Below are positions 20,669-30,920 of a DNA stretch of 64,000 bases, one piece after another. The stretch covers positions 9,440,525 to 9,504,524 of the forward strand of contig OX246747.1 in the NCBI GenBank assembly GCA_945910005.1. Reading direction: 5' to 3'. The notes beneath the pieces were generated by a model. It saw only the letters and a program-made list of their open reading frames with translations. It had not been told where the DNA came from and searched no databases. The stretch comes from Isoperla grammatica (Eukaryota; Arthropoda; Insecta; Plecoptera; Perlodidae). The first letter of the stretch is position 1. Each line of letters starts with the position of its first letter. The translations under genes and the position numbers were made by a program.

Positions 20669-21737
20669 ATTTTATAATAGATAATTTTTATTTAATAGAT
20701 AATTTTATTATAGATAATTTTATTCGTGTTAATACAATGTCATCTCGAATAAAGGAAGCTTCGCGAATCCGTTTCCTTCCAAGTTCGGACGTGTAAGGAG
20801 TAGTTTTGAGTCAAAATGAATTAGCTGCTAAACAAGAAAGTATGCAGGAAGCGCTAAAGAAAGTTGGTAGTGAACTGAGAAACACAACACAAGGTGTTAA
20901 ATGTTCCCATACCTCGCTCAACGGCGTGAAGATCCTTGGCAGTAGCTGCGGACGGCTTCTGCTTCTTCATGGGTTATTTCGTAATCCTCCAAACGATGAT
21001 CCAATCATTCCAATGACGATCCAATCATTCAGATGGGGAATGATTATGAAAACTATATAAATCTTTATATATACAAACTATAAATATATTATGACAAGAC
21101 TACACAGGCATGTCAAAGACATAGTCATAACTGCTGGTGAATGACCTTACACCACTAATGGTTACTTGCTGCTTGTTTGGTGTAACTGTCGTGCATATAA
21201 CTGAAGAATCACTTACTGTTTATTTTTTCTTTTCTTTTTATTTTTGAAGACCTGCTTCTTATGGCTTCTATGTCTTCGTCTCTTAGGTTGTAATTTTCTA
21301 AACGGGGTTCGATGTAGAACCGGAACCGGTTCCGTAGTGATTCCGAAGTCCTCCCTTGAAATAATGTAAGGAAAGAAAGCATATTAGTACAGTACCGTAT
21401 ATGATACTAAGCTTAGTATATGTGCAACCTACAATAGAACCACGCTTTGACATTCAATAGTGTAACACTATCCATTGCTAGTTAAGTCAAACATGCTAAA
21501 CCAATTAAATATCCCACTAGACTCGTGTTAACATTTCCCTTGAATAATTTCTGCAAGTTATAAACTAAACTCCCCCCCTCTCCCTGGTTAAGTGGTATAA
21601 GATCATGAAAATTGCAAACCCACTTGGAAAAATTAACCCTTGACCCAGGACCCGGGAGTAACATTCGTCCGATACCGATAGGAATCAAATGTCCGCCCAC
21701 TTATGGTAATATAGGGAAACTTACAACTTAGTAACAA
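20669..21737. other. Non-coding stretch
   Basis: TAGATAATTTTA-type units repeat at 20670-20725. No other gene or element is recognised. Confidence 0.45.
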
Positions 21738-21930
21738 GAAGTCAGACGAAGTGCAGTCCACAACCCCATCCCCTTTCCTCCCCTGTCACCTTTCCTCACG
21801 CGCCCTCCTACTTGCCCCTTTCCTCCAAAGAGCCCCATATTTCATCTTCATTATCACCCACTCATCGTCTTGATTAGCCTAGTTGCAAAAATATAAGACG
21901 CTTAGCCCAAATATCAATCACAAGAACTGA
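21738..21930 (+). mobile_element. SINE-like element, first subfamily, 5' truncated
   Basis: It begins at GAAGTCAGACGAAGTGCAGT and ends GTTGCAAAAATATAAGACGC, AAGCCC-like sequence and ATCAATCA. The head is missing. Confidence 0.75.
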
Positions 21931-22612
21931 TTTTCAGTGGGGGAATTTGTAAAATTTAACATGTGCAATTTGGGCGGCACGGACTTAAAAAACGAAAGCT
22001 GTCAACTGCGTGAGTGTTCACTGACCTGGCACGACGTTGGCAGCCTGCATCTCCTTCCACAGGCTCTGGAAACGTATTCCCTTATATTATTGTATTTATT
22101 GATATTTACCCGCCCGAGAGCGGGAAGGCCAATGTAGGGCACATATTGCCCTCTATAGCCATGGACAAAAGTGAACTTATAATTTAGACTAAGGACTAAC
22201 TAATAATAAAAAGTGGCAAACAGGGTGCAAAGTTGTTAAAACACACTAAAAGGTCAAACAAACAATTAGTTCAAATTGTCAGAACACACTAAATAGGCAT
22301 CGTAAAAACACACGCAAATGACACGATTAATTAATAAACAAACAAAAAATAGGTCACATAGTAAGAACACACTAAAAAGTAAACGGTAAAACACACGCAA
22401 AGACAGGCAGAACACAAGCATAAGTAATAAAACGAATGAGTTAAAATCAAATTTAATGAATTAAGAATAAAGTGATTGAAATAAAATGAAATGAAATAAA
22501 GTAATATACAATAAAATAATAGAGGTGAGAAAGGAAGATGCAGAAACAGACACGGCGACGATCGAATTGGTGATTAGTGAGTAGGTTATCAAATTTTCGT
22601 CCCCTTCCTCCC
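21931..22612. other. AT-rich non-coding stretch
   Basis: 22200-22420 carries loosely repeated AAACACACGCAAA and AGAACACACTAAA words. No gene. Confidence 0.45.
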
Positions 22613-22698
22613 ATATGACGACCCACGCGACGTACAATGGATCTGATTCGGATGTGGCTTTATTCTTCATCATCATCTTTTTCATCTTCATTATTTAT
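22613..22698 (+). mobile_element. Internal SINE fragment, second subfamily
   Basis: GACGACCCACGCGACGTACA, ATGGATCTGATTCGGATG and GGCTTTATTCTTCATC match the middle of the second subfamily. Both ends are missing. Confidence 0.65.
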
Positions 22699-23140
22699 TT
22701 ATGCGTTACCCAACAACAGAATACAGAAGTTCCAGAAAACGTTGGATGCAATACTAAAGTAATTAAATGTAAGCATATAGAAAGACAAATGTTCATGGTG
22801 ACATGACTGACTACTTCTAGAGTTCTAATACTAATGCTAATACTAATGCTTATACTAAGTATTTTCAGCGGAATATACAAGCAGATACATATAACATAAT
22901 TTTTGTAACGGTGAACATAATTTGTATCAGATTTTTTAACCAATGAAGTAGAATAATACTGGCAATGAAAATTGCAAGACAAATACATGGAATAGAAAAG
23001 AAGCGATATTAAGGTTGTGGTGAGAAACGGAAATTCATTAAATTTTACATTATATCATTTTATCAAATTTTATCAAAGCAAATTGTTATAAATATTTATT
23101 ATGAAGAAGATAAGGTTTAATAACAGTGCATTGAACTAAC
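22699..23140 (-). other. Probable LINE 3' region, non-coding
   Basis: It lies just downstream (minus strand) of the LINE stop codon and is AT-rich without frames. Repeated TTATCATTTTATCAAATTTT-like words occur at 23050-23080. It probably contains the LINE 3'UTR; the exact end is not visible. Confidence 0.4.
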
Positions 23141-25157
23141 TTAAGTGATGTTGTGTATGGACTGACTGAACAGAATGCACTTTTTCTTGAGAAGCGGTGT
23201 GCTGTCACCAAATAAATCGATATTGAACTCGCTATACTTTTCCATTCCATTGTAGTGTCTAACCGTTCTAGGAAGAAATGAATGTTTATAAACGTCTATT
23301 CTTGCAGTCGGTTCATTAAAAAGTCCAGTGTGTCTTGAGCGTCTTGAAGGCGTGTTAAATGATATAAGTTCCAATAGATCTGTGCAGTCTACCTCACTCT
23401 TCACTATTCTTTGAAGAAAGACAAGATCAGATGTTTCTCGTCTATGCTCTAATGTTTGCAGCAGATTGGACTTACACAGATTTATATAATTTACTCTATG
23501 ATAAGCAGTATTATTTCTAAAACAGAACCACTTGATTAACCTGTGCTGCAGGCGTTCGACGTTGTGTATCTTGGTTAGGTGGTGAGGAGACCAGATTACA
23601 CTAGCGTAATCAACAATCGGCCTAACAAGACCCAGGTACAGTCTACGAATTGTGACGTCAGAGAAATCACGTCCGCACGTCCGCTTGATAAATCCTAGCA
23701 TTTTGAAGGCCTTCGGAAGAATTTTGTCTATATGCATATTAAATGAAAGATTGGAACTAACTACCACTCCTAAGTCACACACGCTGGATACCCTGTCCAA
23801 AATGACATCTCCCATAGTATAATCGTGAACAATAACATTTTTCTTATTTGTAAACGAGATGATTTGACACTTTTTTAAATTTAAGTCCATTTTCCACGTA
23901 GAACACCATCCAATAAGAGCAAGGAAGTCACGTTGTAGCTTGTGGCAGTCGGCAACACTCTTGATTGGACAGAAAATCTTGGCGTCGTCGGCGTACATCA
24001 AACACGACGAGGACTGTAGGCACGATGGAAGGTCACTGACGAATATGTTGAAAAGTAGGGGCCCTAAAATTGACCCCTGAGGGACCCCAGAGGTCACCAG
24101 TACCTGACTCGACGCGACTCCATCGAGTACGACTGATTGTCTGCGATTTTCGAGGTAGTTGGTTATAAGACTTAGAAACGACCCTGTGACGCCAAAATTT
24201 CTTAATTTGTGAACTAAAAGATGGTGATTTACGCAGTCAAAAGCTTTCGAGAAGTCCGTGTAAATCGCGTCTACTTGCGTTTTTTCATCGAGGCTTTTAG
24301 AAATGTGATGATTGAATATTGCAAGGTTCGTTACTGTAGATCGTTTAGGGAAGAAACCGTGTTGAGACTCAGGAATATAGTTTTTAACGTGGCAAAGTAG
24401 ACTCTCGTGTAAGAACTTTTCGAAGATTTTTGAAAAAATTGGCAGAAGAGAAATAGGTCGGTAGTTTTTTACTTGTGATTTTTCACCGCTCTTATGAACA
24501 GGTGTGACGTGAGCGAGCTTCCAGTTGTCAGGGAAAACACCCTCGCTAATAGCGCGGTTGTAAATAACACACAGGGGTTCAGATAGTTCATTGGCACACG
24601 CTTTAATAACATAGATCGGAATATTGTCAGGTCCAGATGATTTTCCCGAGGTAAGACTGCGCAATTTGGTTATAATGGCGCTTTTAGAGATTGTCAAGCC
24701 TGCGAGACTATTGTCCGTGCAAGAGTTGAGTGGGGGTAGAGGTGTGGGTTCATCCTTAGGGCGAAATACAGATTTGAAAAACTCTGAGAACATTTCACAA
24801 GTAGTTCTTGTGGTCGTGGACGTTGACCCGTTTAGTTTCATGTCTGCAGGGATGCGCCTTGAACGAGTTTTGACTTGAACGTATTTCCAAAATTGTTTTG
24901 GAGACGATGCCATTTTATTCTCGACGTCTATCATGTACTTCTTGTGTGTTTGTAATTTTAATTGTTTGAAAATTCGTCTTTTGATTGCAAACTCCTCTCG
25001 GTCAGCTTCGAGACCCGATCTTTTCCATCTGCGATGAGCCCACATTTTCGCTTGCAGTGACTTTATAAGTTGTTTATCATACCATTCAGGGTATTTTACT
25101 TGTTTAACGCTAACATGATGTACGACATCCTTGATTGCGTCTTCCAAGAGCTCGTAG
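23141..25157 (-). mobile_element. Non-LTR retrotransposon (CR1/Jockey-like) with intact RT ORF, 5' truncated
   Basis: A 668-codon uninterrupted frame carries a complete reverse transcriptase: NYRPISLLPIFSKIFEK (228-244), QHGFFPKRST (262-271), IYTDFSKAFD (295-304, catalytic Asp), SGVPQGSILGPLLF (353-366), YADD (385-388, catalytic) and the thumb/C-terminal part (VRPIVDYASVIW). The order is that of CR1/Jockey-group LINEs. The usual N-terminal AP endonuclease and ORF1 are missing. The frame is cut at about 25157, where SINE sequence of opposite orientation begins and gives a stop, so there is no real start codon. The RT itself lacks visible lesions, so it is a young copy. Confidence 0.92.
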
Positions 25158-25232
25158 AATCACCCGCTCATCGTCTCGATTAGCCATCGTTGCATAAATA
25201 TGAGACGTTAAGCCCCATTAATCAATCAATCA
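25158..25232 (+). mobile_element. SINE 3' tail, second subfamily
   Basis: TCACCCGCTCATCGTCTCGA through TTGCATAAATATGAGACGTT, AAGCCCC and ATCAATCAATC. It abuts the truncated LINE on the left and the helicase fragment on the right, with no spacer on either side. Confidence 0.75.
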
Positions 25233-25233
25233 T

Positions 25234-26544
25234 GGGAGACGCGGCTGGCGGCCACGTACAACTGTCCGTGGGAGAAGCACGTCATGTCGAGGATCAGTCC
25301 GATCCTGTCGAAGGTCTGCCCCTGCGCCTTGTTGATGGTCATCGCGTACGAGAGTTTCACGGGGAACTGAACCCGCTTTCTTGAATCTTGAAGGGCAGTT
25401 TGCGTATGTAATCCATGATCATTTTCATTCGCGGCAGGTACGTCTTGTTCCGGCGAATCTCCCGTCCGTCACGATCTTGCAGTGCAAGAGGTTCTGGTGG
25501 GCCTCGAGCACCTCCATGCGGGTGCCGTTGGTGAGTCCCTCGGCCAGGTCTATGTTGCGCAGCAACATGACGATGGCGCCCACCTTGAGATTCAGCTCGT
25601 GAGGAGGGAATCCGTGCGGAGCCATCTCGTTGAGCACCTCCTGGGTGATACAGGGCCCGCCGTCGCCCTGCACGAGGAGTTTGTCGCCGCTGTAAAACGT
25701 CACCTTTTCGCCGGGCAGCGCGGCGAGTATCTGCTCGTTGACGCATCCCACCATGTAGTTGGTGGGCGTGAGGATGGCCCTGTAGGCGACGTCCTCGTTG
25801 AGCGACTTACCGAAGACGAGCCTCGGCATGTCGTTGCCGACCACCTTGCAAGAAGGGTCGATCTCGATCATGTCGTGCATGGGGAGTGGCATGGCCTGCG
25901 GGAGAGTGCCGTCTCCCAGTGCCAGCAGCCACGCGGCCCACTCCTGTTGGCCGAGGCCGGCACGCAGGTTGTCGACGAGCTTGAACTTACGCACGAGCGG
26001 CCACAGGTATGAGAACTTGAGGCACGACTCGACGGTTTTGTGCGTCTCGTTTGACGTGACGACGCCGGACGGGTAGCGGCTGTCTGAAGTCGCCTCCGAA
26101 CAGCATCGGCTTGCCCCCGAAGGGGACGTCCTTCCTGTCGGTCACGAACCTGAGGAAGTTTTCGACACATCTCATGGCCTCCTTGTTGACCATCGACACT
26201 TCGTCGACGATTATGACGGCGGCGTCAATGAGTTTTACCACCTTCGGCGACTTGGCCTTGATGTTGGCCGTCGAATCCGCGTCGAGTTTGAACGACAGAC
26301 CGAACAGGCCGTGGCACGTCTGCCCGCCGAACAGCAGGGTGGCGGCTATGCCCATCCAAGCGCATGCCTTCACTCTAAGACCCTGATGCTGCAGGTTCGC
26401 TATCAACGTTTTCAGCATGAAAGTCTTTCCCGTTCCGCTGGGTCCGTCGACGAACACCATCTTGGGAGTGTGGTGCTCGCCGACGGCGTAACGCTCGACG
26501 TCCTCGACGACGGCGTCGTAAACCGCCCGCTGTTGGACGTTTAG
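25234..26544 (-). pseudogene. Pif1-type helicase fragment, probably Helitron
   Basis: Minus-strand reading from 26544 gives the Walker A block DGPSGTGKT, then GIAATLLFGGQTCHGLF, Walker B IIVDEVSMV and FGGDFRQ in one frame to about 26000. The middle domain (NLKVGAIVMLLRNIDL, LTNGTRMEV) follows in a second frame to about 25425. The C-terminal motifs [20 protein letters not shown] and [10 protein letters not shown] lie in a third (25400-25234). Order and wording are those of Pif1-type helicases, especially those of Helitrons, which unwind DNA for rolling-circle transposition. The Rep/HUH domain is missing and two frame breaks disable it. It is far more GC-rich than its surroundings. A captured or transferred non-Helitron Pif1 gene is the alternative. 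Confidence 0.82.
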
Positions 26545-26868
26545 CCCTGCCCAGGGACTGCCACCTTATCGCGGTGGGCAGGTTTGCGTGCGTTTATGAT
26601 TCCTAGAGCTATGCCGGCGGAAGCGTATGCTTCTGGTAGGGTCACCCTAGCCGGACTGGTCGAGGAGGAGAAGTCAGACGAAGTGCAGTCCACACCCCAA
26701 GCCCCTTTCCCCCACCTTCCCCTTTCCACCCCCGCCCTCCTATTGGCCCCTTTCCTCCAAACAGCCCCCTATTTCATCTTCATATATCACCCACTCATTG
26801 TCTTGATTAGCCTCGTTGCAAAAATATGAGACGTGAAACCCAAATATCAATCAATCAAACGGTTTCAT
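26545..26868 (+). mobile_element. SINE-like retroelement, first subfamily, full length
   Basis: Hairpin head (CCTGCCC...GGGCAGG), GGAAGCGTATGCTTCTGGTA body, pyrimidine-rich middle, and GTTGCAAAAATATGAGACGT with an ATCAATCAATC tail. It begins exactly where the helicase frame ends. Confidence 0.85.
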
Positions 26869-27081
26869 CTTTAGTCATCAAACCACTCAAACGAAACTCA
26901 AATTGTACTTCCATTGCACCTTCAGTAAAAAACTAACGCCCCCGCACCAGTGCTTTCTTCATGCAACTTGGCCCAGCCCTCAAGATTAACAATAGAACCG
27001 CGCCGCCCCACACCTCCACCTTCTACAGCAGTGGGTATACAGACAACGCGCGCCTCGGCTGACAATTGTCAGTCGACGTTA
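26869..27081. other. Short non-coding spacer
   Basis: No element recognised. It ends with TTA (27079-27081), the left copy of the target duplication of the next element. Confidence 0.5.
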
Positions 27082-27745
27082 TAGTGGTAGCGGTACGTGA
27101 AAACAAGGAGCATATTACCTTTAAAGCAAACCACTTTGCACAGTTGTTCTATAGGCCTGTTAGAGTGATTTGACCCGCAGCACCTAAATTTTCATCCCTT
27201 AGGGTTCAGAATTTCGGCCATTTTCGAAAATGGCGGCTTAAATTATTGAATCTTCAAAATTGGAGCACGAGTGCAGTATAGAGGTCGTTTTCGCATGATT
27301 GGGGTGTGAGAAAATCGACAGCAGCCATGCCACGGTTGTAGGTTTCGTCGATTAGGCCCTGGTGCCGCCATATTTAAATTTCAGGGCCTAACTTTTTAGC
27401 TGTTGGCATCCTGGGAATGTGGTTGAGTTTGGTGTCGTTTTCGGGTACTTTCTCACGTCTAAATACTATAGTTGCTTTATGAACGTCCTACATGACCCCC
27501 TTATCATAATTAACCACCATTTTGAAAAATGGCGCACACCCTTAGGTTCTTGTTTGTCTATGAACTGCGTCTACGTTGTTGTTTTTGGGTATTTACGCAC
27601 GTCTAAATACTATAGTAGACTTATGAACGTTCTACATGACACCCTTTTCATAATGAACCGATTTTTTGGAAAATGGCGCACATCCTTAACCTCTTGGTTG
27701 TCTATGAACAACGCTTATCGTCGTGGGGCTATCTAAGTAAGATAT
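27082..27745 (+). repeat. Left terminal inverted repeat with 2 internal units
   Basis: About 664 bp. The inner part has two diverged units of about 130 bp containing TGAACGTYCTACATGAC and AATGGCGCACA. The outer part contains GCCATTTTCGAAAATGGC, a perfect palindrome. Confidence 0.8.
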
Positions 27746-27789
27746 TGCCTGGATGCTGAAGACGATCATACGATCATCAAGGCAAAGAG

Positions 27790-29940
27790 ATGAGCAGTGG
27801 GCTTTACGCAAGAGGCATCTGCTCTTCGTATGTGGATGATTGGAGAACCGGAAGTGTCTAGGCTCCTCAATGAGTTCCAAGGAGATGACGAAGGGGTGGA
27901 TGGGCTGAATACCCATCATGAGCAGTATGGGAATTTTCAAAAGAAGTTCGTGGATAACTGTGCTGCTTTTAAGGACACGTTCCTTCAACATGAAAATCCC
28001 TTTGAAATAAAAGAGGAACACTTAATTGCTTTGGACACACGGGTGGTGGTAGACAAGGGAGGTGTTGACACTCTCAAAGCAATAGAGAAGACCAGACCGG
28101 TGCCGAAATGTACGTACATTTTGTAAAAGAGAGGTTTATCGATAACACCAAACCTCTTAACAAGCCAATCAAGCAAGTAAACAGATTGATATTTGCGGCA
28201 CAGAAAAAGCTACAGACCAGTGCAGTTAGCATTCTGAGAGCTGACGTTCATCTTTTTTTTAGGCTTTTCATTGTCAGTACCACACGGGACCTAGATCTTC
28301 ACGTTTTCTTCCAGTTTGAAAATCAGATATTCCCATCTTCCTTGTGTGTCAATTGAGAGATGCGTGCTAACATGAAGGCTGATTTGGCTATGATACTTGC
28401 TGGTGGCTTCTACTTACAGAACTATCAATCCATTTAAGTGTGATGGAGTCATCTTTGATGGGGCACAGAATGTCCACATGGTCAAACCACGCCCCGGTCT
28501 TAGAACATTTCCAGACTACTTCAGAAATCAAGTGAAAGGTCACATTCTCAGAATTGCTGAGAGTCTCGCTGCCCAACGCGTTGACCTGGCATGGGATCTG
28601 TACCACCTAGACAGTATCAAAAACAAAGCGCGAAAAAGCCGTGGTTCTGGGATACATAGACAAGATCTACCAAACAGAGGTAAAATTTTACTTATTTTCT
28701 CGTAATTATATTTAATTTATTGAGCTGCTGTTAACGCTCACTTTATTTGTTCAGGTTCGTTGCCAACAAATTGGGAGGACTCCCTGCGAAACGCGTCCAA
28801 TAAGCAGGAGCTCTTTACTTTCATGGCTAGATCCGTGCTTGATGGAATGGATGGTCTCCATGTAGTAACGAACGTAGGTGACACCTGCTGGTAGCTTTCC
28901 AACCGACCTAAACGGTGTGTCCTGTGCTAGAATGGAAGAGGCGGACGGCCGAATCTTCATGCACGTAAGAGATATGGTGCTCCATGGCGCCAAATCAATA
29001 CTGATCCGCTTCTCAGACACGGATATTGTGGTTCTGGCCATCTCTTTCTTCCATTCATTGGAACCTCTGGGCCTGGAACAGCTGTGGCTTCTCTACGGAT
29101 GAGCCAAAACGTGTCGCTATATAGATGTTCATTCCATCGCTCATCACCTTGGAGAGGACAAAGCTGTTGCTTTGAGGGGCTTCCATGCATTCTCTGGGTA
29201 CGACACCGTGTCGTTCTTCGCGTCAAAGAGCAAGCGCTCGGCGTGGAAAGCGTGGACAGACAGTACCACGGCAGCATTTCGGTACCTGTCCCTTCCCTGC
29301 GAGGTGCCCGGTGACGATATCTTGTTCGCTTTTGAACGCTACGTCGTACGATTGTACGGAGTTAACTGTACCGAGCATGTCAACCAGGCCAGAAAACACC
29401 TTTTCGCCACTGAAAGCCAAGCCACCGACCCCGATCCCACCAACTTGTGCGGCCCTGCACGAGCATGCGTTGAGAGCAGTATACCAGGCTGGCCAGATCT
29501 TGGGTCGGGCAGACAGAGTGGACCAGTCAGACCTCCCCTCACCTGCCAACTAGAGATGGTCGCAAGTTGGCAATGAGTGGTCACCGTTGTGGTAAAAAAA
29601 AAACAAGCATTTGGGAGGCATGTCGATCCCTGGACAGATGCGGATGAGGCTAGCGGTGTGAGACCATCAAATGTATTTGCCAAAGGAACTTACTGCCCTG
29701 TACACCTGCCTGCAAGATGTGTAAGGGAGAGAGCAGCAACATCAGGTAAATTACGCAATAAGAATTGTAGACAATTGAACGGACCTAACATTTCTTATCA
29801 GCTTACACGCCGTTACAATGTTCTTTTACGGCGCAAGATACCAATGCTCTGAAGAGACCCAAGGCCCTGCAGAGTATGAAGGCCCTGGAGAGGACCCCGA
29901 CGAAGATATAGATGGCGCCTTTGCACCTACTGAAGTTTGA
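27790..29940 (+). pseudogene. Unnamed transposon-encoded protein, XPG/PIN nuclease-like, decayed
   Basis: Ordered blocks are readable in changing frames: LDTRVVVDKGGVDTLKAIE (28027-28090), VHLFFRLFIV with DLHVFFQFENQIFPSSL (28240-28350), VIFDGAQNVHMVKPRPG (28450-28500), VDLAWDLYHLDSIK, LPTNWEDSLRNASNKQELF, EEADGRIFMHVRDMVLHGAK (28937-28996), ILIRFSDTDIVVLAI, then GFHAFSGYDTVSFFASKSK (29178-29235) and HALRAVYQAGQILGRADRVD. This wording is a family common in marine invertebrates and fish; the acidic blocks (DGAQNVH, EEADxRI, DTDIVVLA) suggest an XPG/PIN-type nuclease fold. A GT-AG intron at 28680-28755 joins in frame. Stops and at least three frameshifts make it non-functional. Confidence 0.6.
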
Positions 29941-30114
29941 GCCATCCCCTTGCCATCCCCACATTGCAGTGTACATTATATTTGACGAAATGTTTTTCCA
30001 GTGTGATCATTTTTTTCGTTTTAAAGAAATATGTCAGCTCTCATCTCCATATATCGATGGTATTTGTACAAAAGAAAACAATTCTGAGAATGCAGGCAAG
30101 TTCAGCGCTCAGGA

Positions 30115-30917
30115 AATATCTTACTTTAATAGCCCCACGACGGTAGACGTTGTTCATAGACAACCAAGAGGTTAAAAAAAAAATCGGTTCATTATGAAAA
30201 GGGTGTCATGTAGAACGTTCATAAGTCTACTATAGTATTTAGACGTGCGTAAATACCCAAAAACAACGACGTAGACGCAGTTCATAGACAAACAAGAACC
30301 TAAGGGTGTGCGCCATTTTTCAAAATGGCGGTTCATTATGAAAAGGGTGTCATGTAGAACGTTCATAAGTCTACCATTGTATTTAGACGTGCGTAAATAC
30401 CCAAAAACGACAACGTAGACGCAGTTCATAGACAAACAAGAACCTAAGGGTGTGCGCCATTTTTCAAAATGGTTGTTAATTATGATAAGGGCGTCATGTA
30501 GGACGTTCATAAAGCAACTATAGTATTTAGACGTGCGAAAGTACCCGAAAACGACACCAAACTCAACCACATTCCCAGGATGCCCACAGCTAAAAAGTTA
30601 TGCCCTGAAATTTAAATATGGCGGCACCAGGGCCTAATCGACGAAACCTTCAACCGTGGCATGGCTACTCTCGATTTTCTTACACCACAATCATGCGAAA
30701 ACGACCTCTATACTGCACTCGTGTTCCAATTTTGAAGATTAAATAATTTAAGCCGCCATTTTCGAAAATGGCCGAAATTCTGAACCCTAAGGGATGAAAA
30801 TTTAGGTGCTGCGGGTCAAATCACTCTAACAGGCCTATAGAACAACTGTGCAAAGTGGTTTGCTTTAAAGGTAATATGCTCCTTTTTTCCGGTTTCTGGA
30901 TTGTACCGCTACCACTA
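30115..30917 (-). repeat. Right terminal inverted repeat with 3 internal units
   Basis: About 800 bp, complementary to the left arm but with one more ~130-bp unit, which accounts for the length difference. The arms have diverged slightly. Confidence 0.8.
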
Positions 30918-30920
30918 TTA

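Larger units (their letters stand above)
27082..30917. mobile_element. DNA transposon with ~0.7-0.8-kb terminal inverted repeats
   Basis: The left end TAGTGGTAGCGGTAC is mirrored at 30903-30917, and TTA flanks both sides (27079-27081, 30918-30920), giving a 3-bp target duplication. The arms reach inward to about 27745 and 30115. The interior holds decayed plus-strand coding sequence with one probable intron. Academ elements are known to carry an XPG-type nuclease and make 3-4 bp duplications, so Academ-like is my best guess, but the superfamily is not proven. Confidence 0.75.

Noticed and set aside
1421..26868. Recurring short proteins with AMPAEAYASGRAT and GLVEEEKSDE
   Set aside because: They are open frames inside the SINE copies and are shared only because the DNA is shared. 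Both strands give such peptides.
29185..29683. Overlapping opposing frames of 108-134 codons
   Set aside because: Only the plus-strand blocks match the transposon protein family; the others are GC-rich shadows.
27082..30917. CACTA/EnSpm assignment from the 3-bp duplication and CCACTA end
   Set aside because: CACTA elements start with CACTA at their outer ends; here the outer bases are TAGTGG at the left and CCACTA at the right, the wrong polarity.
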